A stretch of 64,000 nt of DNA from Mesorhizobium loti (GCF_001510895.1 NZ_LPWA01000114.1:1-64000), one strand, 5' to 3'. Numbered from the stretch's first letter, positions 1 through 9,678 are shown. A program made the numbers and translations. The notes: a model not told the origin generated them from the letters alone.

Positions 1-32
1 GGTCGTGCCGCCGGGCTGATCCGGTCCCGCCC

Positions 33-1223
33 ATGCCGGCGAGACTGGAGGTGGCGGATATCTTCCGCCGCCATGGCGAGGCGTATCGACAGGCCCATGG
101 CGGCCATCTCGGGCGGGTCGAGCGCCGCACGATGAGCGCGATCGAGCTATGCCGGACCGCCGAACTGGGCGGCCATGTCGAGGGTTGCCGATCCTGCGGG
201 ACAATCCGCGTGGCCTATAATTCCTGCCGCAACCGGCACTGCCCCAAATGTCAGGGGAAGGCCTGCCGGGACTGGCTCGCCGCGCGGCAGGCCGAGCTTC
301 TGCCGGTGCCCTACTTCCACGTGGTGTTCACGCTGCCGGCCGAGGTCGCCGCGATCGCCTTCCAGAACAAGACGGTACTCTACACGATCTTGTTCAAGGC
401 GGCGGCCGAGACGCTGCGCACAATCGCCGCCGATCCCAGGCATCTCGGCGCCGAGATCGGCCTCATCGCTGTACTGCACAGCTGGGGCCAGACCCTCACC
501 TACCATCCCCACTTGCATTGCATCGTACCGGGCGGCGGCATCTCGTCCGACTGCACACGCTGGATCTCGTGCAGGCCGGGCTTCTTTTTGCCCGTGCGCG
601 TGCTGTCGCGTCTGTTTCGCCGCCGCTTCCTGGAGGAACTGCGAGTGGCCCACGATACAGGCCGACTGGGCTTCTTCGGCGATCTCGCCCATCTGGCAAA
701 GCCCGATGCTTTCGCCCACTTGCTCGCCGAAGTCCGTCGCCTCGAATGGGTCGTCTATGCCAAGCCGCCCTTCGGCGGGCCGCAACAGGTGCTGGCCTAT
801 CTCGGCCGCTACACCCATCGCGTCGCCATCGCCAATTCCCGGCTGGTCAGCATGGCCGACGATCGCGTCGCGTTCCGCTGGCGGGATTATCGTCATGGCA
901 CCAGGACGAAGGTCATGGCGCTCGATGCCCATGAGTTCATCCGCCGCTTCCTCCTGCACGCGCTGCCCGACGGCTTCCACCGCATCCGCCACTACGGCTT
1001 CCTCGCCAACGGTCATCGCGCCCCCAAGCTCGGCCTGTGCCGCCGACTGCTGGCCAGCCAGCAGCAGAACAATCTCGAACCGAGTGCCGAAAGCGCCGCT
1101 GTCGCCGCCGAGCGCCTGGCGTTGACGCATCGCTGCCCATGCTGCGGAGGGGCGATGGTCACGCTCGCCACCTGGCGGTGCGGGCAGGCGCCGCCGAACC
1201 CCTTCTGGAATGACACCTCATGA
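33..1223 (+). CDS. IS91-family (Y2, HUH) transposase
   Basis: A 396-residue rolling-circle transposase of the IS91 type. It would nick one DNA strand and move the element by single-strand transfer. An N-terminal zinc-ribbon-like cysteine cluster lies at about residues 52-75, ending in CRNRHCPKC. The HUH metal-binding motif HPHLH is at about 158-162. The paired catalytic tyrosines sit in YLGRYTHR at about 256 and 260, with the 4-residue spacing expected of this family. Length is normal and the frame is open, so it may be active. The element's left end lies before or at the window start. The 3' tail continues to a palindrome near 1518-1565. Confidence 0.93.
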   Translation: MPARLEVADIFRRHGEAYRQAHGGHLGRVERRTMSAIELCRTAELGGHVEGCRSCGTIRVAYNSCRNRHCPKCQGKACRDWLAARQAELLPVPYFHVVFTLPAEVAAIAFQNKTVLYTILFKAAAETLRTIAADPRHLGAEIGLIAVLHSWGQTLTYHPHLHCIVPGGGISSDCTRWISCRPGFFLPVRVLSRLFRRRFLEELRVAHDTGRLGFFGDLAHLAKPDAFAHLLAEVRRLEWVVYAKPPFGGPQQVLAYLGRYTHRVAIANSRLVSMADDRVAFRWRDYRHGTRTKVMALDAHEFIRRFLLHALPDGFHRIRHYGFLANGHRAPKLGLCRRLLASQQQNNLEPSAESAAVAAERLALTHRCPCCGGAMVTLATWRCGQAPPNPFWNDTS

Positions 1224-1628
1224 TCACGCAGGGTGCGTCCACATCATCTGGTTCGGCACCCGTCGCCATGCGCGCCGGCACCCAGACCTTTGTCCCACCA
1301 CACAAAGCCGCAAGCAGCCAGCCCGGCGATAGAGGCCACTGCTGCCTGTCTGACGGCTCACGCCATCACGGTTTTGCCTTCCGCCATGCTGTCCATCGCT
1401 GTGGTCGAATCGCAAACGCCGTTCATCGGCCTGGCGAAGACAATCCCGACCGCTCCTCCAGGCTACAATCCCCATAGCGCCAGACCGACCCGCAGCTTCG
1501 CTCAATCCGGCTTGCAATGAGGTCCGACAATCAGCCGGCTCGCTCCGTCGAGCATGCGGACCTCACAGAAGCCTCCAGATTCCCCTTGATTTGAGTTCGT
1601 GATTCATTGCGGTTGAAAGGAGACCGCG
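1224..1628. other. IS91 3' non-coding tail and junction to an IS630 element
   Basis: This 405-base stretch holds no convincing gene. It is the expected 3' flank of the IS91 transposase, running to a palindrome at 1518-1565, followed by about 60 bases of leader before the IS630 transposase start. The terminal inverted repeat expected on the left of the IS630 copy is not visible here, so the IS91 copy may have inserted into or deleted the IS630 left end. Confidence 0.5.
1518..1565. repeat. Inverted repeat at probable IS91 terminus
   Basis: TGAGGTCCG at 1518-1526 is exactly inverted as CGGACCTCA at 1557-1565 with a 30-base loop. IS91 ends carry short hairpins near the replication terminus, so this may mark or lie close to the element's right end. 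The exact boundary was not determined. Confidence 0.45.
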
Positions 1629-2580
1629 ATGGGCAAGCCGCTACCGCTTGAGTTGCGTCGGCGTGTTGTTGCGTATGTGGATGAGGGACATGGTCACCGC
1701 GAGGCGGCGCGCCATTTCCGCGTTTCGCCTCGCTTTGTGAACAATCTGATCAACCTGCGCCGGCAGACCGGTTCGCTTGAAGCCCGCCGGCAGGGCCATG
1801 TGGGAGGCGGGAAGCTTGAGCCGCATGCCGAGTTTGTTCGCTTACGGTTGGCTGAGGTCGGCGAACTGACGCTAGATGAGCTTTGCGTCGAACTGGAAGG
1901 GCGCGGGGTGAGCGTGCACCGCTCCAATGTCGGGCGTCTGCTTAATCGCCTGGGGCTTAGTCATAAAAAAAACTCTGCAGGCCAGCGAGCAGCAGCGGGC
2001 CGACGTGCGCCAGGCGCGTGAGTTGTGGATCGGGCGGCGAAAGCGCTTCTTCAACAAGGCTTTGACGCGGCTGATCTTCATCGATGAGACGTCTACCAAC
2101 ACCAAACTGACCAAACGCACCGGCTGGGCGCCGAAGGGCAAGCGCTTCAGGACGCACGCCCCATTCGGCAAATGGCAGACACAGACCTTCATCGCCGGAC
2201 TGCGATGCCACGGTCTTGTCGCTCCCTGGATCGTCAACGCGCCGATGAATGCCACCATCTTCGAGGGCTATGTCGAAACGCAGCTTGCTCCCCTGCTGTC
2301 GCCCGGCGATGTCGTCATCCTCGACAATGTCGGCTTCCACAAGACCGAGCGCGCAGCCCAGTTGGTCCGCCAAAAAGGCGCCTGGCTCCTGTTCCTGCCG
2401 CCATACTCGCCCGACCTCAATCCGATCGAGATGGCCTACTCAAAACTCAAGGCGCGGCTGCGAAAGAAGGCGGCCAGAACCTTCGACACACTTTGCGAAG
2501 CGCTCGGCGACATCTGCCACCTGTTCGAGCCTACAGAATGCAGAAACTTCTTCAAAGCTGCAGGATATGAGGCCGATTAA
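1629..2580 (+). mobile_element. IS630-family transposase, two frames
   Basis: A helix-turn-helix N-terminal part (1629 onward, MGKPLPLELRRRVVAYVDEG) and a DDE catalytic part ending at 2580 lie in different frames. Joined, they give one IS630 transposase of about 316 residues, with catalytic acidic residues in FIDET, ILDNVGFHK and NPIEMAYSKLK. The switch falls in a run of eight A at 1965-1972, where SHKK must continue as TLQASEQQ. This may be programmed slippage, known for several IS families, or a one-base mutation. The right end is probably near 2595, at the CTAG after TCGCGACACG. No matching left inverted repeat was found, so the element is probably incomplete. Confidence 0.85.
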
Positions 2581-2842
2581 TCGCGACACGCTCTAGAAGT
2601 TATCGAACTCGACGTTGCGCCTGAACGCTGAAACCTGTCGGCGGGGAATATCGCTCAAGCCAACATAAGGTCCACCGGAAAATACGATGATTTCAGCTTC
2701 TTGATGAGCGGCAGACCCTAGAAAATCGCGCTATTCGGCAGCAACCGCCACCAAATCCCTTATTGGATTTATTCAGCCGCAGGGACCGCGTCTTCTTCGA
2801 AGGACCAATTACACGAAGGCTTCCGCTAGGCGTGGATCTGGG

Positions 2843-3505
2843 CTAGGGAATAGCCTCCGCAATCTCCTTCATACGATCGAGGCAAATGTCGGCGATGGGT
2901 CGCCATTCTTCAGCAATATTGAGTTCCCCCAATTCGTTGCGAACATAGTCTTCTTGGAGATTGATCAACCTGGTGCCAATAGGCGCTTTCAAATGCGACA
3001 CCAAATGTAGGTTGTCCCGCAGCAAGTCCGGAAATAGGTGGTCCACCACCGCGATATCGAATATGTCACGGGCCTTCAACAAAGTGCCGCGATAGTTCAG
3101 CTTCTTTAAGGCCGTCTCCACCGGGTGTTCGATTTCAATCGAACGAGAAAGTCCCGGACTAAGCTCACTCAGGTCAATGATTTTGCGCCCCGTTGGCACA
3201 CCAGTAATGGAAGACGCGACGATGAAATCGATCTCGCCTTCTGGATAGATGAGTTTGAGGTAGTTTGCCGCCTCAGCATATGCCTGATGATTCCAGATGC
3301 CTTCGCCACCCAATCGGGGTGAAAGGATCGACAAATACTGGGGGTCATCGATGAAAGCGTCGATGTCCTTGCTCAAGCGATGACCAGTGTGGACCATCAG
3401 AGCGGTACCGCCCCCGAGCACCCAATCGGGGACGGGTTGCCCTTTCGCGCGGAGTCGGTCGAGGCCTGCTACTGCTCTATCGAGGAGAAGGCGCCAGTGA
3501 GACAA
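2843..3505 (-). CDS. AbiEii/AbiGii-like nucleotidyltransferase (putative toxin)
   Basis: About 220 residues. WVLGGGTALMVHTGHRLSKD followed by DIDAF is the nucleotidyltransferase signature (GG-T-A, then D-x-D) of the AbiEii/AbiGii toxin group, whose characterised members act on nucleotides or tRNA in type IV toxin-antitoxin and abortive-infection systems. I chose the TTG at 3505 because GGAG lies 7 bases before it and the protein then begins MSHWRLLLDRAVAG; the longer ATG reading has no homology-like sequence upstream. It overlaps the preceding gene on the same strand by about 29 bases, typical of translationally coupled pairs. Toxicity is inference; a non-toxin DUF-type nucleotidyltransferase is possible. 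Confidence 0.7.
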   Translation of the reverse strand: MSHWRLLLDRAVAGLDRLRAKGQPVPDWVLGGGTALMVHTGHRLSKDIDAFIDDPQYLSILSPRLGGEGIWNHQAYAEAANYLKLIYPEGEIDFIVASSITGVPTGRKIIDLSELSPGLSRSIEIEHPVETALKKLNYRGTLLKARDIFDIAVVDHLFPDLLRDNLHLVSHLKAPIGTRLINLQEDYVRNELGELNIAEEWRPIADICLDRMKEIAEAIP

Positions 3506-3818
3506 GTTCGGTCTCCAAATCCGGATTGTACTCGCCCGTCGCGGCCTTCGTTGCCATGTAAGCCTTGGCGAGCCTGGATTTAGAGATACCGTGAGCGCTT
3601 GCAAATTGAAAAACGAGAAAAGGCTCCACGTCTGTGAAGAACGTGGCGACATGGACGGGCCAGTCGTCCAGTTTGGCCTTGGCAATACACTCCCGCAGCG
3701 CCGCTACGCTGATATCCCGTTTGTAGGGCGCGTTGACCGTAGCCAATACAAGCCCGTCCACTGCTGAAAAACCTTCAGCAGCACCAATGACATGGGTCTT
3801 CGTAATCGCGCGAACCAT
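3477..3818 (-). CDS. Small partner of the nucleotidyltransferase (putative antitoxin)
   Basis: About 113 residues from the ATG at 3818 (MVRAITKTHVIGAAEGF). It overlaps the start of the AbiEii-like gene, so the two are probably coupled. I see no classical AbiEi winged-helix signature and do not recognise the family. The segment around ASAHGISKSRLAKAYMATK looks helical and could be a small DNA-binding helix-turn-helix. The start is uncertain: the frame stays open upstream but that part is not protein-like. The antitoxin role rests only on position and overlap. Confidence 0.5.
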   Translation of the reverse strand: MVRAITKTHVIGAAEGFSAVDGLVLATVNAPYKRDISVAALRECIAKAKLDDWPVHVATFFTDVEPFLVFQFASAHGISKSRLAKAYMATKAATGEYNPDLETELVSLAPSPR

Positions 3819-4197
3819 GCTCGGTATATAGTTCTTTCGCCCGACAAAGTCGACCCACGGGCGATGGCATCGCGCCTCATAATTGAGTTCACCGCAGCAC
3901 AACGACCCGTTCCGCTCGACAGCTCCAATGCAAGGATCCGATCGACTTCCGCGGCCATACCACCACGGGTCCGCCCCATGTTGAAGGGATAAGCATACGA
4001 CGCTGATTTCGAGGGCGTTCCAGGGCCGCTGCCTCGCCATTGCGCATCGACGACTGCCCAGCCAGGAGCCTGAACATTTACCCCAGGCCTCTAATTCTCC
4101 CCCGCTCCGCCTGCCCCTCAGGATTCTGGAGCGCCCGGAGGGGTTGGAAGTCGCCATCGCGATCCAGAACGAACACGGGGTTGTGAAATACCAGAAC
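3819..4197. other. No recognisable gene
   Basis: Several frames are open on both strands, but none gives a recognisable protein. The minus-strand reading upstream of 3818 could be decayed coding sequence. The stretch sits between a toxin-like pair and transposon debris, a usual place for remnants. Confidence 0.4.
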
Positions 4198-4425
4198 GGG
4201 CAGCATTTCCTGATGTCCGCGGCATGGCGGGACATGCCGATCCAGGACCTCGTCGGATTGACGACGAGGAAGCCTCCACGACCTTCTGCCATTTCCGCTG
4301 GCCAAAGGCGAATGGCAAGCCCGTCTGCCCGCATTCCGGCCTTCTCGGCCGCTACGCACTCCGCAGGCGCGCTTTCAAGTGCTCCGGCTGCCGCCGCGAG
4401 TTCTTACCGACGTGCAGAAAGAGCG
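4198..4425 (+). pseudogene. IS1595-type transposase N-terminal remnant
   Basis: Two short reading frames together resemble the start of IS1595-group transposases: QHFLMSAAWRDMPIQDL, then after a frame change near 4250, IDDEEASTTFCHFRWP and PVCPHSGLLGRYALRR. The zinc ribbon continues as FKCSGCRREF. The catalytic domain is missing, so this is dead debris. The identification rests on the conserved order of the DEEA-F-RW motif and the CPH/CxxC zinc finger. Confidence 0.6.
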
Positions 4426-5456
4426 CAGAGTTCATTGACATAAACGGAGTTACTCCGGGCCTTTCCCATTCGGCTACGCGCGGACAAAGCTGCGCTTCGG
4501 TTCAGCATGAGTATCGTCTCCGTTCCACCACTTCTCCCTTCTCGCGGCCCGGCCCCTGCCCTTGGTAGAGCTTCCGACATTTTCGTCCAGCTTCTGACAC
4601 AAGAAGGTTCGTCGAGTCGGTACGTGGAAACGCCTTGTATGTTTCCCGAGCATTAGCAGCCTGACGTGTCACAAGTTCACACCGATGAGATCGCCGTCTT
4701 GGACGGAAGGCTTTGCTCCATGGCGGCCCCGAAAGCATGGTCCTTCTACTCAAGGTAAAAATCGCTTCCATCCCTGCTTCAATTAGATGGCACGGCATTT
4801 GCGCCAGCTCATTAGAACCATCGAAGCACAAACAAAGCGAAGAGCGAATCATTGGTGACTCCAGACAAGCGCTTGAGGCGACGGTGACTATTGCGGATAA
4901 ACATCGGGATGGCTTCCCCTCCAGACGTCGGTGCTCGCTAGCTTTTCTGCGCAGGTGTGGTCGGAGGCCGACATCCAAATGCGCGGCGTGCGCCCAATTG
5001 CTGCTCGTCGGTCCGCATCAGCATGTGAATGCCGAAGCACTGCATCGAAGGACCGTCCCAACCGACCTCGGCGCGCCACTGGCAACCAGCTACAATTCGC
5101 AGAACCACTTTCGTGAAGCGAGACCCTTGCGCGACGTCAAAGTTGCGGCACCACACGCCTATTTTGACACTGTGGATCACCACTTCTTTCTCCTTCGAGA
5201 ACAGCCAGCCGGTCATCGACATCCCTTCCAGCGCCACTTGCCGCGAAAGGGTTGCTCGATCCGCCCAAATCACTCATATCGGTCCGGCCGTTCGGATGAC
5301 GAAGAGGGTGGGCCAATGCCTTCCCGCACCACCGGATGGAAGAGCGATTTGGAAGCCGCCAAGGCCTTCATCTCATGTCCGGCATGCCTGCCGAGTCGAC
5401 GTTGCGTCGGCCAAACCGAGAAGCCATGCCAGGTTTCTTCTAAAAGGAGCTACTTG
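4426..5456. other. About 1 kb without a supported gene
   Basis: Open frames exist on both strands but none looks like a known protein. These include a minus-strand GTG frame at 4938-5273 and the long plus-strand frame from 4713 that runs into prxS. The useful prxS signal is AAGGAG just before 5457. I searched for a -24/-12 promoter or a TGT-N10-ACA site before prxS and found none that fits. Confidence 0.4.
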
Positions 5457-5990
5457 ATGACCATCACGAAGAAGGTCCCCTTCGTTACTTTTCGCACGCG
5501 TGTTCGCGATGATTCCATTGAGGGGCCAAATCCATACCGCTGGGAAGACAAGACATCAGACGACTATTTCGGTGGCAAGCGCGTCATCCTGTTCTCGCTT
5601 CCTGGCGCCTTCACCCCGACTTGCTCGACCTACCAACTGCCCAATTTCGAAAAGCTCTACGACGAGTTCAAGAAGGAAGGAATTGACGCAATCTACTGCA
5701 TCTCGGTCAACGATGCCTTCGTCATGAATGCATGGGCCAAATCCTTGGGGCTGCAGAAGGTCGAGCTTATCCCTGACGGCTCAGGCGAGTTCACGCGCAA
5801 AATGGGCATGCTTGTGGCCAAGGACAATCTCGGCTTCGGAATGCGCTCCTGGCGCTACGCCGCCCTGATCAACGACGGTGCGGTGGAGCAGTGGTTCGAG
5901 GAAGAAGGTTTCTCCGACAACTGCGAGAGCGATCCCTATGATGTCTCATCCCCGCAGAACGTTCTTGAAACAATGCAGGCCGCCGCATGA
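5457..5990 (+). CDS. prxS: Symbiotic peroxiredoxin PrxS
   Basis: A 177-residue thiol peroxidase that reduces hydroperoxides. The peroxidatic cysteine is Cys56 in PGAFTPTCSTYQLP, and a second cysteine lies near 156 in SDNCESDP, a possible resolving residue as in the atypical 2-Cys enzyme of Rhizobium etli. AAGGAG precedes the ATG at 5457, which settles the start; the long upstream open frame is spurious. It lies just before rpoN2, the arrangement known from R. etli, where prxS is a bacteroid gene controlled by NifA and sigma-54. It probably protects bacteroids from peroxide. No clear promoter was found. Confidence 0.9.
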   Translation: MTITKKVPFVTFRTRVRDDSIEGPNPYRWEDKTSDDYFGGKRVILFSLPGAFTPTCSTYQLPNFEKLYDEFKKEGIDAIYCISVNDAFVMNAWAKSLGLQKVELIPDGSGEFTRKMGMLVAKDNLGFGMRSWRYAALINDGAVEQWFEEEGFSDNCESDPYDVSSPQNVLETMQAAA

Positions 5991-6060
5991 CCAAGTGAGC
6001 GTCTGGCAATCCCATTAACGCACGGCCAAGAGCCTCCTCGATCGGAGCTTCGCGCTCAAC

Positions 6061-7508
6061 ATGCTGTCCTCGGCAAGGCTGCTTCAACGCCAGAAGCAAT
6101 CTATGGTGGCATCGCCTCAGCTCATCGAGTCGATTCGCCTCCTGCAACTGGCTCGCGCCGAACTGCATCAATTCGTGGAGCAGGAACTCGAGAAAAATCC
6201 GCTTTTGGAGCCAGCTTCAAACGACGGTGAGGCTCTTGGCGACGTGCCGATTTCGGCAGACCAGTCCACCGGCGCACGCGAAAAAGACATGGATAGGCCG
6301 ACAAGCGCGGAGGCCGCCGAGCGACTGGGGGAATGGAAATCGCTGCGCAACACGACGAACATCCCTGCGGATAGTCGTCCTGCCCTGGACGAGTTTGCCG
6401 CCTGTACCGAAACATTGCACGACCACGTCGCAGGTCAGATCGCGCTCACTGCATTCACACCACAGGAGCGGCTGATTGCCGGCGAGCTCGCAGCCCATCT
6501 GGAAGATACGGGCTATCTTCGGGTGGACCTTTTGGAACTGGCCGGCAAACTGAACGCCCGCGAGACGGATGTGGAACGGGTTCTCGCAACCTTGCGGCAG
6601 TTTGATCCACCGGGAATTTTTGCTCGCACTCTCGGCGAATGTCTCGAGATCCAGTTGCGTCAGCGAGACCGGTTCGACCCGGCAATGGCCGCCTTGGTCG
6701 CGAACCTTGAGATGGTTGCCAGACGCGATTTTCAGGCGTTGAAGCAGCATTGCTGCGTCGATGAAGAAGACCTTCTCGAGATGTTGCATGAAATCCGTGC
6801 GCTCGATCCCAAGCCTGGCAACCGATTCCAATCCGGAGCGCCAGAATCCATCATACCCGACGTCTGGGTCACGCCCTCGCCCGGAGGGGGATGGCACATC
6901 GAACTTGATCCGGACGCGCTGCCCAAGATTTTGATCAACCAAACCTATTTCGCCGAGATCTCGCGACACACCGCCCAGAATTCAAAAGATCAGGTATTTC
7001 TGAACGAATGCCTGCAAAGCGCGAATTGGTTAATCCGCAGCCTCGATCAGCGTGCCAAGACGATTCTTAAGGTCGCGACTGAAATCGTGCGCCAACAGGA
7101 TGCCTTTTCCAACACGGCGTCGACCATCTGCGGCCTCTCAATCTCAGGACTGTCGCTGAGGCGATCAACGTGCATGAGTCGACGGTGAGCCGGGTGACCT
7201 CGAACAAGTACATGCTTACCCCACGCGGGGTGTTCGAACTGAAGTATTTTTTCACGGTCGCGATTGCCTCCTGCCAGGGCGGTGACGCGCACTCCGCCGA
7301 AGCTGTCCGCCATCGGATAAAAGCGATAATTGCTCAAGAATCGGCCGGTGACGTGCTTTCCGACGACGACATCGCCGTCCGGCTGAAGGAAACCGGCATC
7401 AACGTTGCGCGCCGCACCGTCACAAAATATCGCGAGGCGATGAACATCCCCTCCTCCGTGCAACGGCGCCGGGAAAAGCGGCTATGGCTCACTGGCGATC
7501 AAGATTGA
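6061..7508 (+). pseudogene. rpoN2: RNA polymerase sigma-54 factor RpoN2, frameshifted
   Basis: The first part (6061-7107) is a normal sigma-54 N-terminus: the glutamine-rich activator region SPQLIESIRLLQLARAELHQ, an acidic spacer and the core-binding region. The second part, in another frame to 7508, carries the helix-turn-helix (AINVHESTVSRVTSNKYM) and the RpoN box (ARRTVTKYRE) that reads the -24 element. The break is at the T-run 7105-7108: one extra T would restore DAFFQHGVDHLRPLNLRTV. As written, the product stops early and cannot bind promoters. A housekeeping rpoN elsewhere could serve the sigma-54 promoters in this window, or the deletion may be a sequence error. Probably cotranscribed with prxS. 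Confidence 0.88.
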
Positions 7509-7562
7509 AGCAGGCGTCTGGCCCCCTCTCGGCGTCGATTAGCCACCCTCGCAGGATTATGG

Positions 7563-8645
7563 TCACGGCTCGGGCCGGGGTGTCGTCGCGACGCTCGGCG
7601 GCAAAGTTGGATAGGTCACCTTCGGCTGGTCCCCGGTGAGCGCCTTTAGGAAGGCAGTGATCTTATCGACTTCTTCAGGACTGAGCTGCGTACCAAGCTG
7701 GGTAGTGCCCATCACCGCCACAGCTTGCTCTAGATCCCATGCATGGCCGCTGTGAAAGTAGGGGGCGGTGAGTGCGACGTTCCTCAAGGTCGGGACCTTG
7801 AAGACATAGTCGTCATCCACCTTCCGTGCCACCTCGATGCGTCCCTTGTCGTCAGGCGGCAGGAACTCCCAGCCGGGCTTCTCGAATACCCCAAAAGGAG
7901 CGTACATGCTCCCACCGAGATTGATGCCGTTGTGGCAAGACGAGCATCCTTTGTCGGCGAAAAGCCTGAGCCCTTCCTTCTGTTCAGTGGTGAGTGCGTT
8001 TTCGTTACCCTCCAGATACCTGTCGAAGGGTGCGTTAGGCGTGATCAGCGTCGCCTCGAACACGGCGATGGCTCTCGCGATATTGTCATATCTGAGGGGA
8101 TCGATTTCATCAGGGAAGGCTTTGCCGAACGCTTCAACGTACCCGGGAATGCCCTTGAGCTCTTCGACAGCGTGCCGAGGGGTGGTCCCCATCTCCGTCG
8201 GGTTGGAGATCGGGCCGCCGGCCTGCTCCGTCAGATCCGCTGCCCGGCCGTCCCAAAACTGGGCGATATTGAACACCGCGTTGAATACGGTTGGCGCATT
8301 GCGTTCGCCGCGCTGCCAGTTATGGCCAATGGAGGTGGAGCGGCCATCGGCGCCAGCGCGGCCGATTTGATGGCAGGTATTGCAGCTGATGTTGTGAGCT
8401 TGCGAGAGCCGCGGTTCGAAATAGAGCATCTTGCCCAACTCGAGCTTCTCTAAGGTCGCCGGATTGCCATCCAGGTCTGCAGCGCGCTTGGGAATGGGGC
8501 TAAACAGCGATCTCGCAACATTCAGCAGGTTGTCCTGCCCCACGGCTGTGGAGGCAAGCATGCAGCATGTCAGTGCAGCACAGGACAACGCCAATCCCGC
8601 CGACAAACGGAAGAAGGGGACAAGAAACGTCTTCACGAAGCCCAT
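7563..8645 (-). CDS. Di-haem cytochrome c peroxidase (CcpA/MauG family)
   Basis: A 360-residue exported protein. After a hydrophobic signal segment (about residues 1-36) come two c-type haem sites, CNTCH near 90 and CSSCH near 237, with family blocks such as NAPTVFNAVFN, FWDGRAADLTEQAGGPI and VPTLRNVALTAPYFHSGH. It would reduce hydrogen peroxide in the periplasm using electrons from small cytochromes c. It is convergent with rpoN2 and stands alone. The proline-rich C-terminus (TLPPSVATTPRPEP) is unremarkable. It could be a MauG-type oxidase instead, but the length and haem spacing fit a bacterial peroxidase. Confidence 0.9.
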   Translation of the reverse strand: MGFVKTFLVPFFRLSAGLALSCAALTCCMLASTAVGQDNLLNVARSLFSPIPKRAADLDGNPATLEKLELGKMLYFEPRLSQAHNISCNTCHQIGRAGADGRSTSIGHNWQRGERNAPTVFNAVFNIAQFWDGRAADLTEQAGGPISNPTEMGTTPRHAVEELKGIPGYVEAFGKAFPDEIDPLRYDNIARAIAVFEATLITPNAPFDRYLEGNENALTTEQKEGLRLFADKGCSSCHNGINLGGSMYAPFGVFEKPGWEFLPPDDKGRIEVARKVDDDYVFKVPTLRNVALTAPYFHSGHAWDLEQAVAVMGTTQLGTQLSPEEVDKITAFLKALTGDQPKVTYPTLPPSVATTPRPEP

Positions 8646-8690
8646 CGACGTGACTACCCACTATTCCTTTGGCGCAAATTCAAACGAACT

Positions 8691-8794
8691 AAAGCATGTC
8701 TCCCGAAAGTGGGTCCGGTTTCGGGACAAAGACATGCTTAAAATCAAAAACTTAAAGCAGTCGCGTGAATCCTTTTTCACGCGACCTGCTTTAG
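8691..8794. repeat. RIME-type palindromic repeat, copy 1
   Basis: Two adjacent palindromes: AGCATGTC/GACATGCT enclosing TCCCGAAAGTGG/CGGTTTCGGGA, then AAAGCAGTCGCGTGAA paired with TTCACGCGACCTGCTTT. The architecture matches the Rhizobium intergenic mosaic element. It lies upstream of the di-haem peroxidase gene. A related copy is at 19348-19452. Confidence 0.8.
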
Positions 8795-8958
8795 CGCAGC
8801 GCCCGGATCGCGCCTTCGCAACTGGAGTTGGAAGCCATTCCTGAATTGCATGCACGCCAAGACGAGTGCGTCGAACGTGTTAGCAAGCGCAACCTGGCTC
8901 TAACGAGTACTGCTATCAGTTCACATCCGGCCCGTTCAGACCACACGCGGCATGGATA

Positions 8959-9603
8959 TCACCTTCTTCCGGGTCCGAAGTAAGCATCGAAGTCGCTGCA
9001 GTCTTGACTGGCGCGTTGCACATGAAAACAGCCCTCGGCCTTGCCGACCTTCCGATAAATGTACTTCTCCCATCGTATGTTTTCGGTGTTCGAGGCGAGC
9101 GCCGGAAAATGGGTTGCGAGCAAGCGGCTAAGCTCGTCACGATCGAAAAGGCCGAGGGCTTGCCAGAGACAGTCCGTGTGCATGGCGCGATGCGCAATGA
9201 TTTTGGCGAATGAAGCGCTGATGGGGTCGCCCGGCCGGGCATGCGCCAAGAGCAGGTCGAGCAGCAGTTGTTCCTCCATGTCCGGCTCCGGGTCGGTCGC
9301 CCTTGCCAAGGCAAAAGCAGAGATGTTGATGGCGGGGAAACAGTGGGTCAGAATTTCTCTCAGCTCGGCGCGCGAAAGGCCCGTTGCTTCGGTTGCCGTT
9401 GCCGTGCCTGAGTCGATCTCCTCGAGTGCTCGCAGGAGGATACAAGTAAGCGCATGCCGGTCGAAACGGGTCATGGGCCTGCATCGCTTGATTGGGAACA
9501 TCGAACCAGATGAAAAGCACACCGGAACTTTGCCGGTGAAGCCCTCGCGCCCCTCAAGGAGAATCTGTGCCTGACCAAAGATTGAGCTTTCCGGTCGTAC
9601 CAT
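8959..9603 (-). CDS. Divergent NifQ-like protein
   Basis: A 214-residue homologue of the NifQ encoded at 12296-12907 (shared EATGL-RAELR, LL-DLLLAHA-PGDP, AKIIAHRAM, RLLATHFP). NifQ donates molybdenum for FeMo-cofactor through a C-terminal iron-sulfur motif CX4CX2CX5C. Here that motif is degenerate: in EGCFHVQRASQDC and SDFDAYFGP only one of the four aligned cysteines remains. The start at 9603 is supported by ATGGAGGAAAAAGA immediately before it and gives a 45-residue N-terminal extension; a start at 9474 would match the sister protein better. A NifA site and a -24/-12-like promoter lie upstream. It may be non-functional, or may have kept a non-metal role. Confidence 0.8.
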   Translation of the reverse strand: MVRPESSIFGQAQILLEGREGFTGKVPVCFSSGSMFPIKRCRPMTRFDRHALTCILLRALEEIDSGTATATEATGLSRAELREILTHCFPAINISAFALARATDPEPDMEEQLLLDLLLAHARPGDPISASFAKIIAHRAMHTDCLWQALGLFDRDELSRLLATHFPALASNTENIRWEKYIYRKVGKAEGCFHVQRASQDCSDFDAYFGPGRR

Positions 9604-9678
9604 TCTTTTTCCTCCATCGGGTTTTGCGAGCGGACTGTCGCGTTTGTTACCCGCGGCGCCCCCGTCGAACGGAGAACA

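Noticed and set aside
147..1130. 327-codon minus-strand frame opposite the IS91 transposase
   Set aside because: A high-GC shadow frame of the real transposase with no recognisable motif.
4938..5273. 111-codon minus-strand ORF starting at a GTG
   Set aside because: Somewhat protein-like, but with no known motif or ribosome site; not enough to call a gene.
4713..5456. Long open frame upstream of and in frame with prxS
   Set aside because: The sequence before residue 249 is not protein-like. AAGGAG and the conserved peroxiredoxin start both point to 5457.
5200..5456. NifA/sigma-54 signals before prxS
   Set aside because: Expected from R. etli, but no GG-N10-GC element or TGT-N10-ACA was found on inspection.
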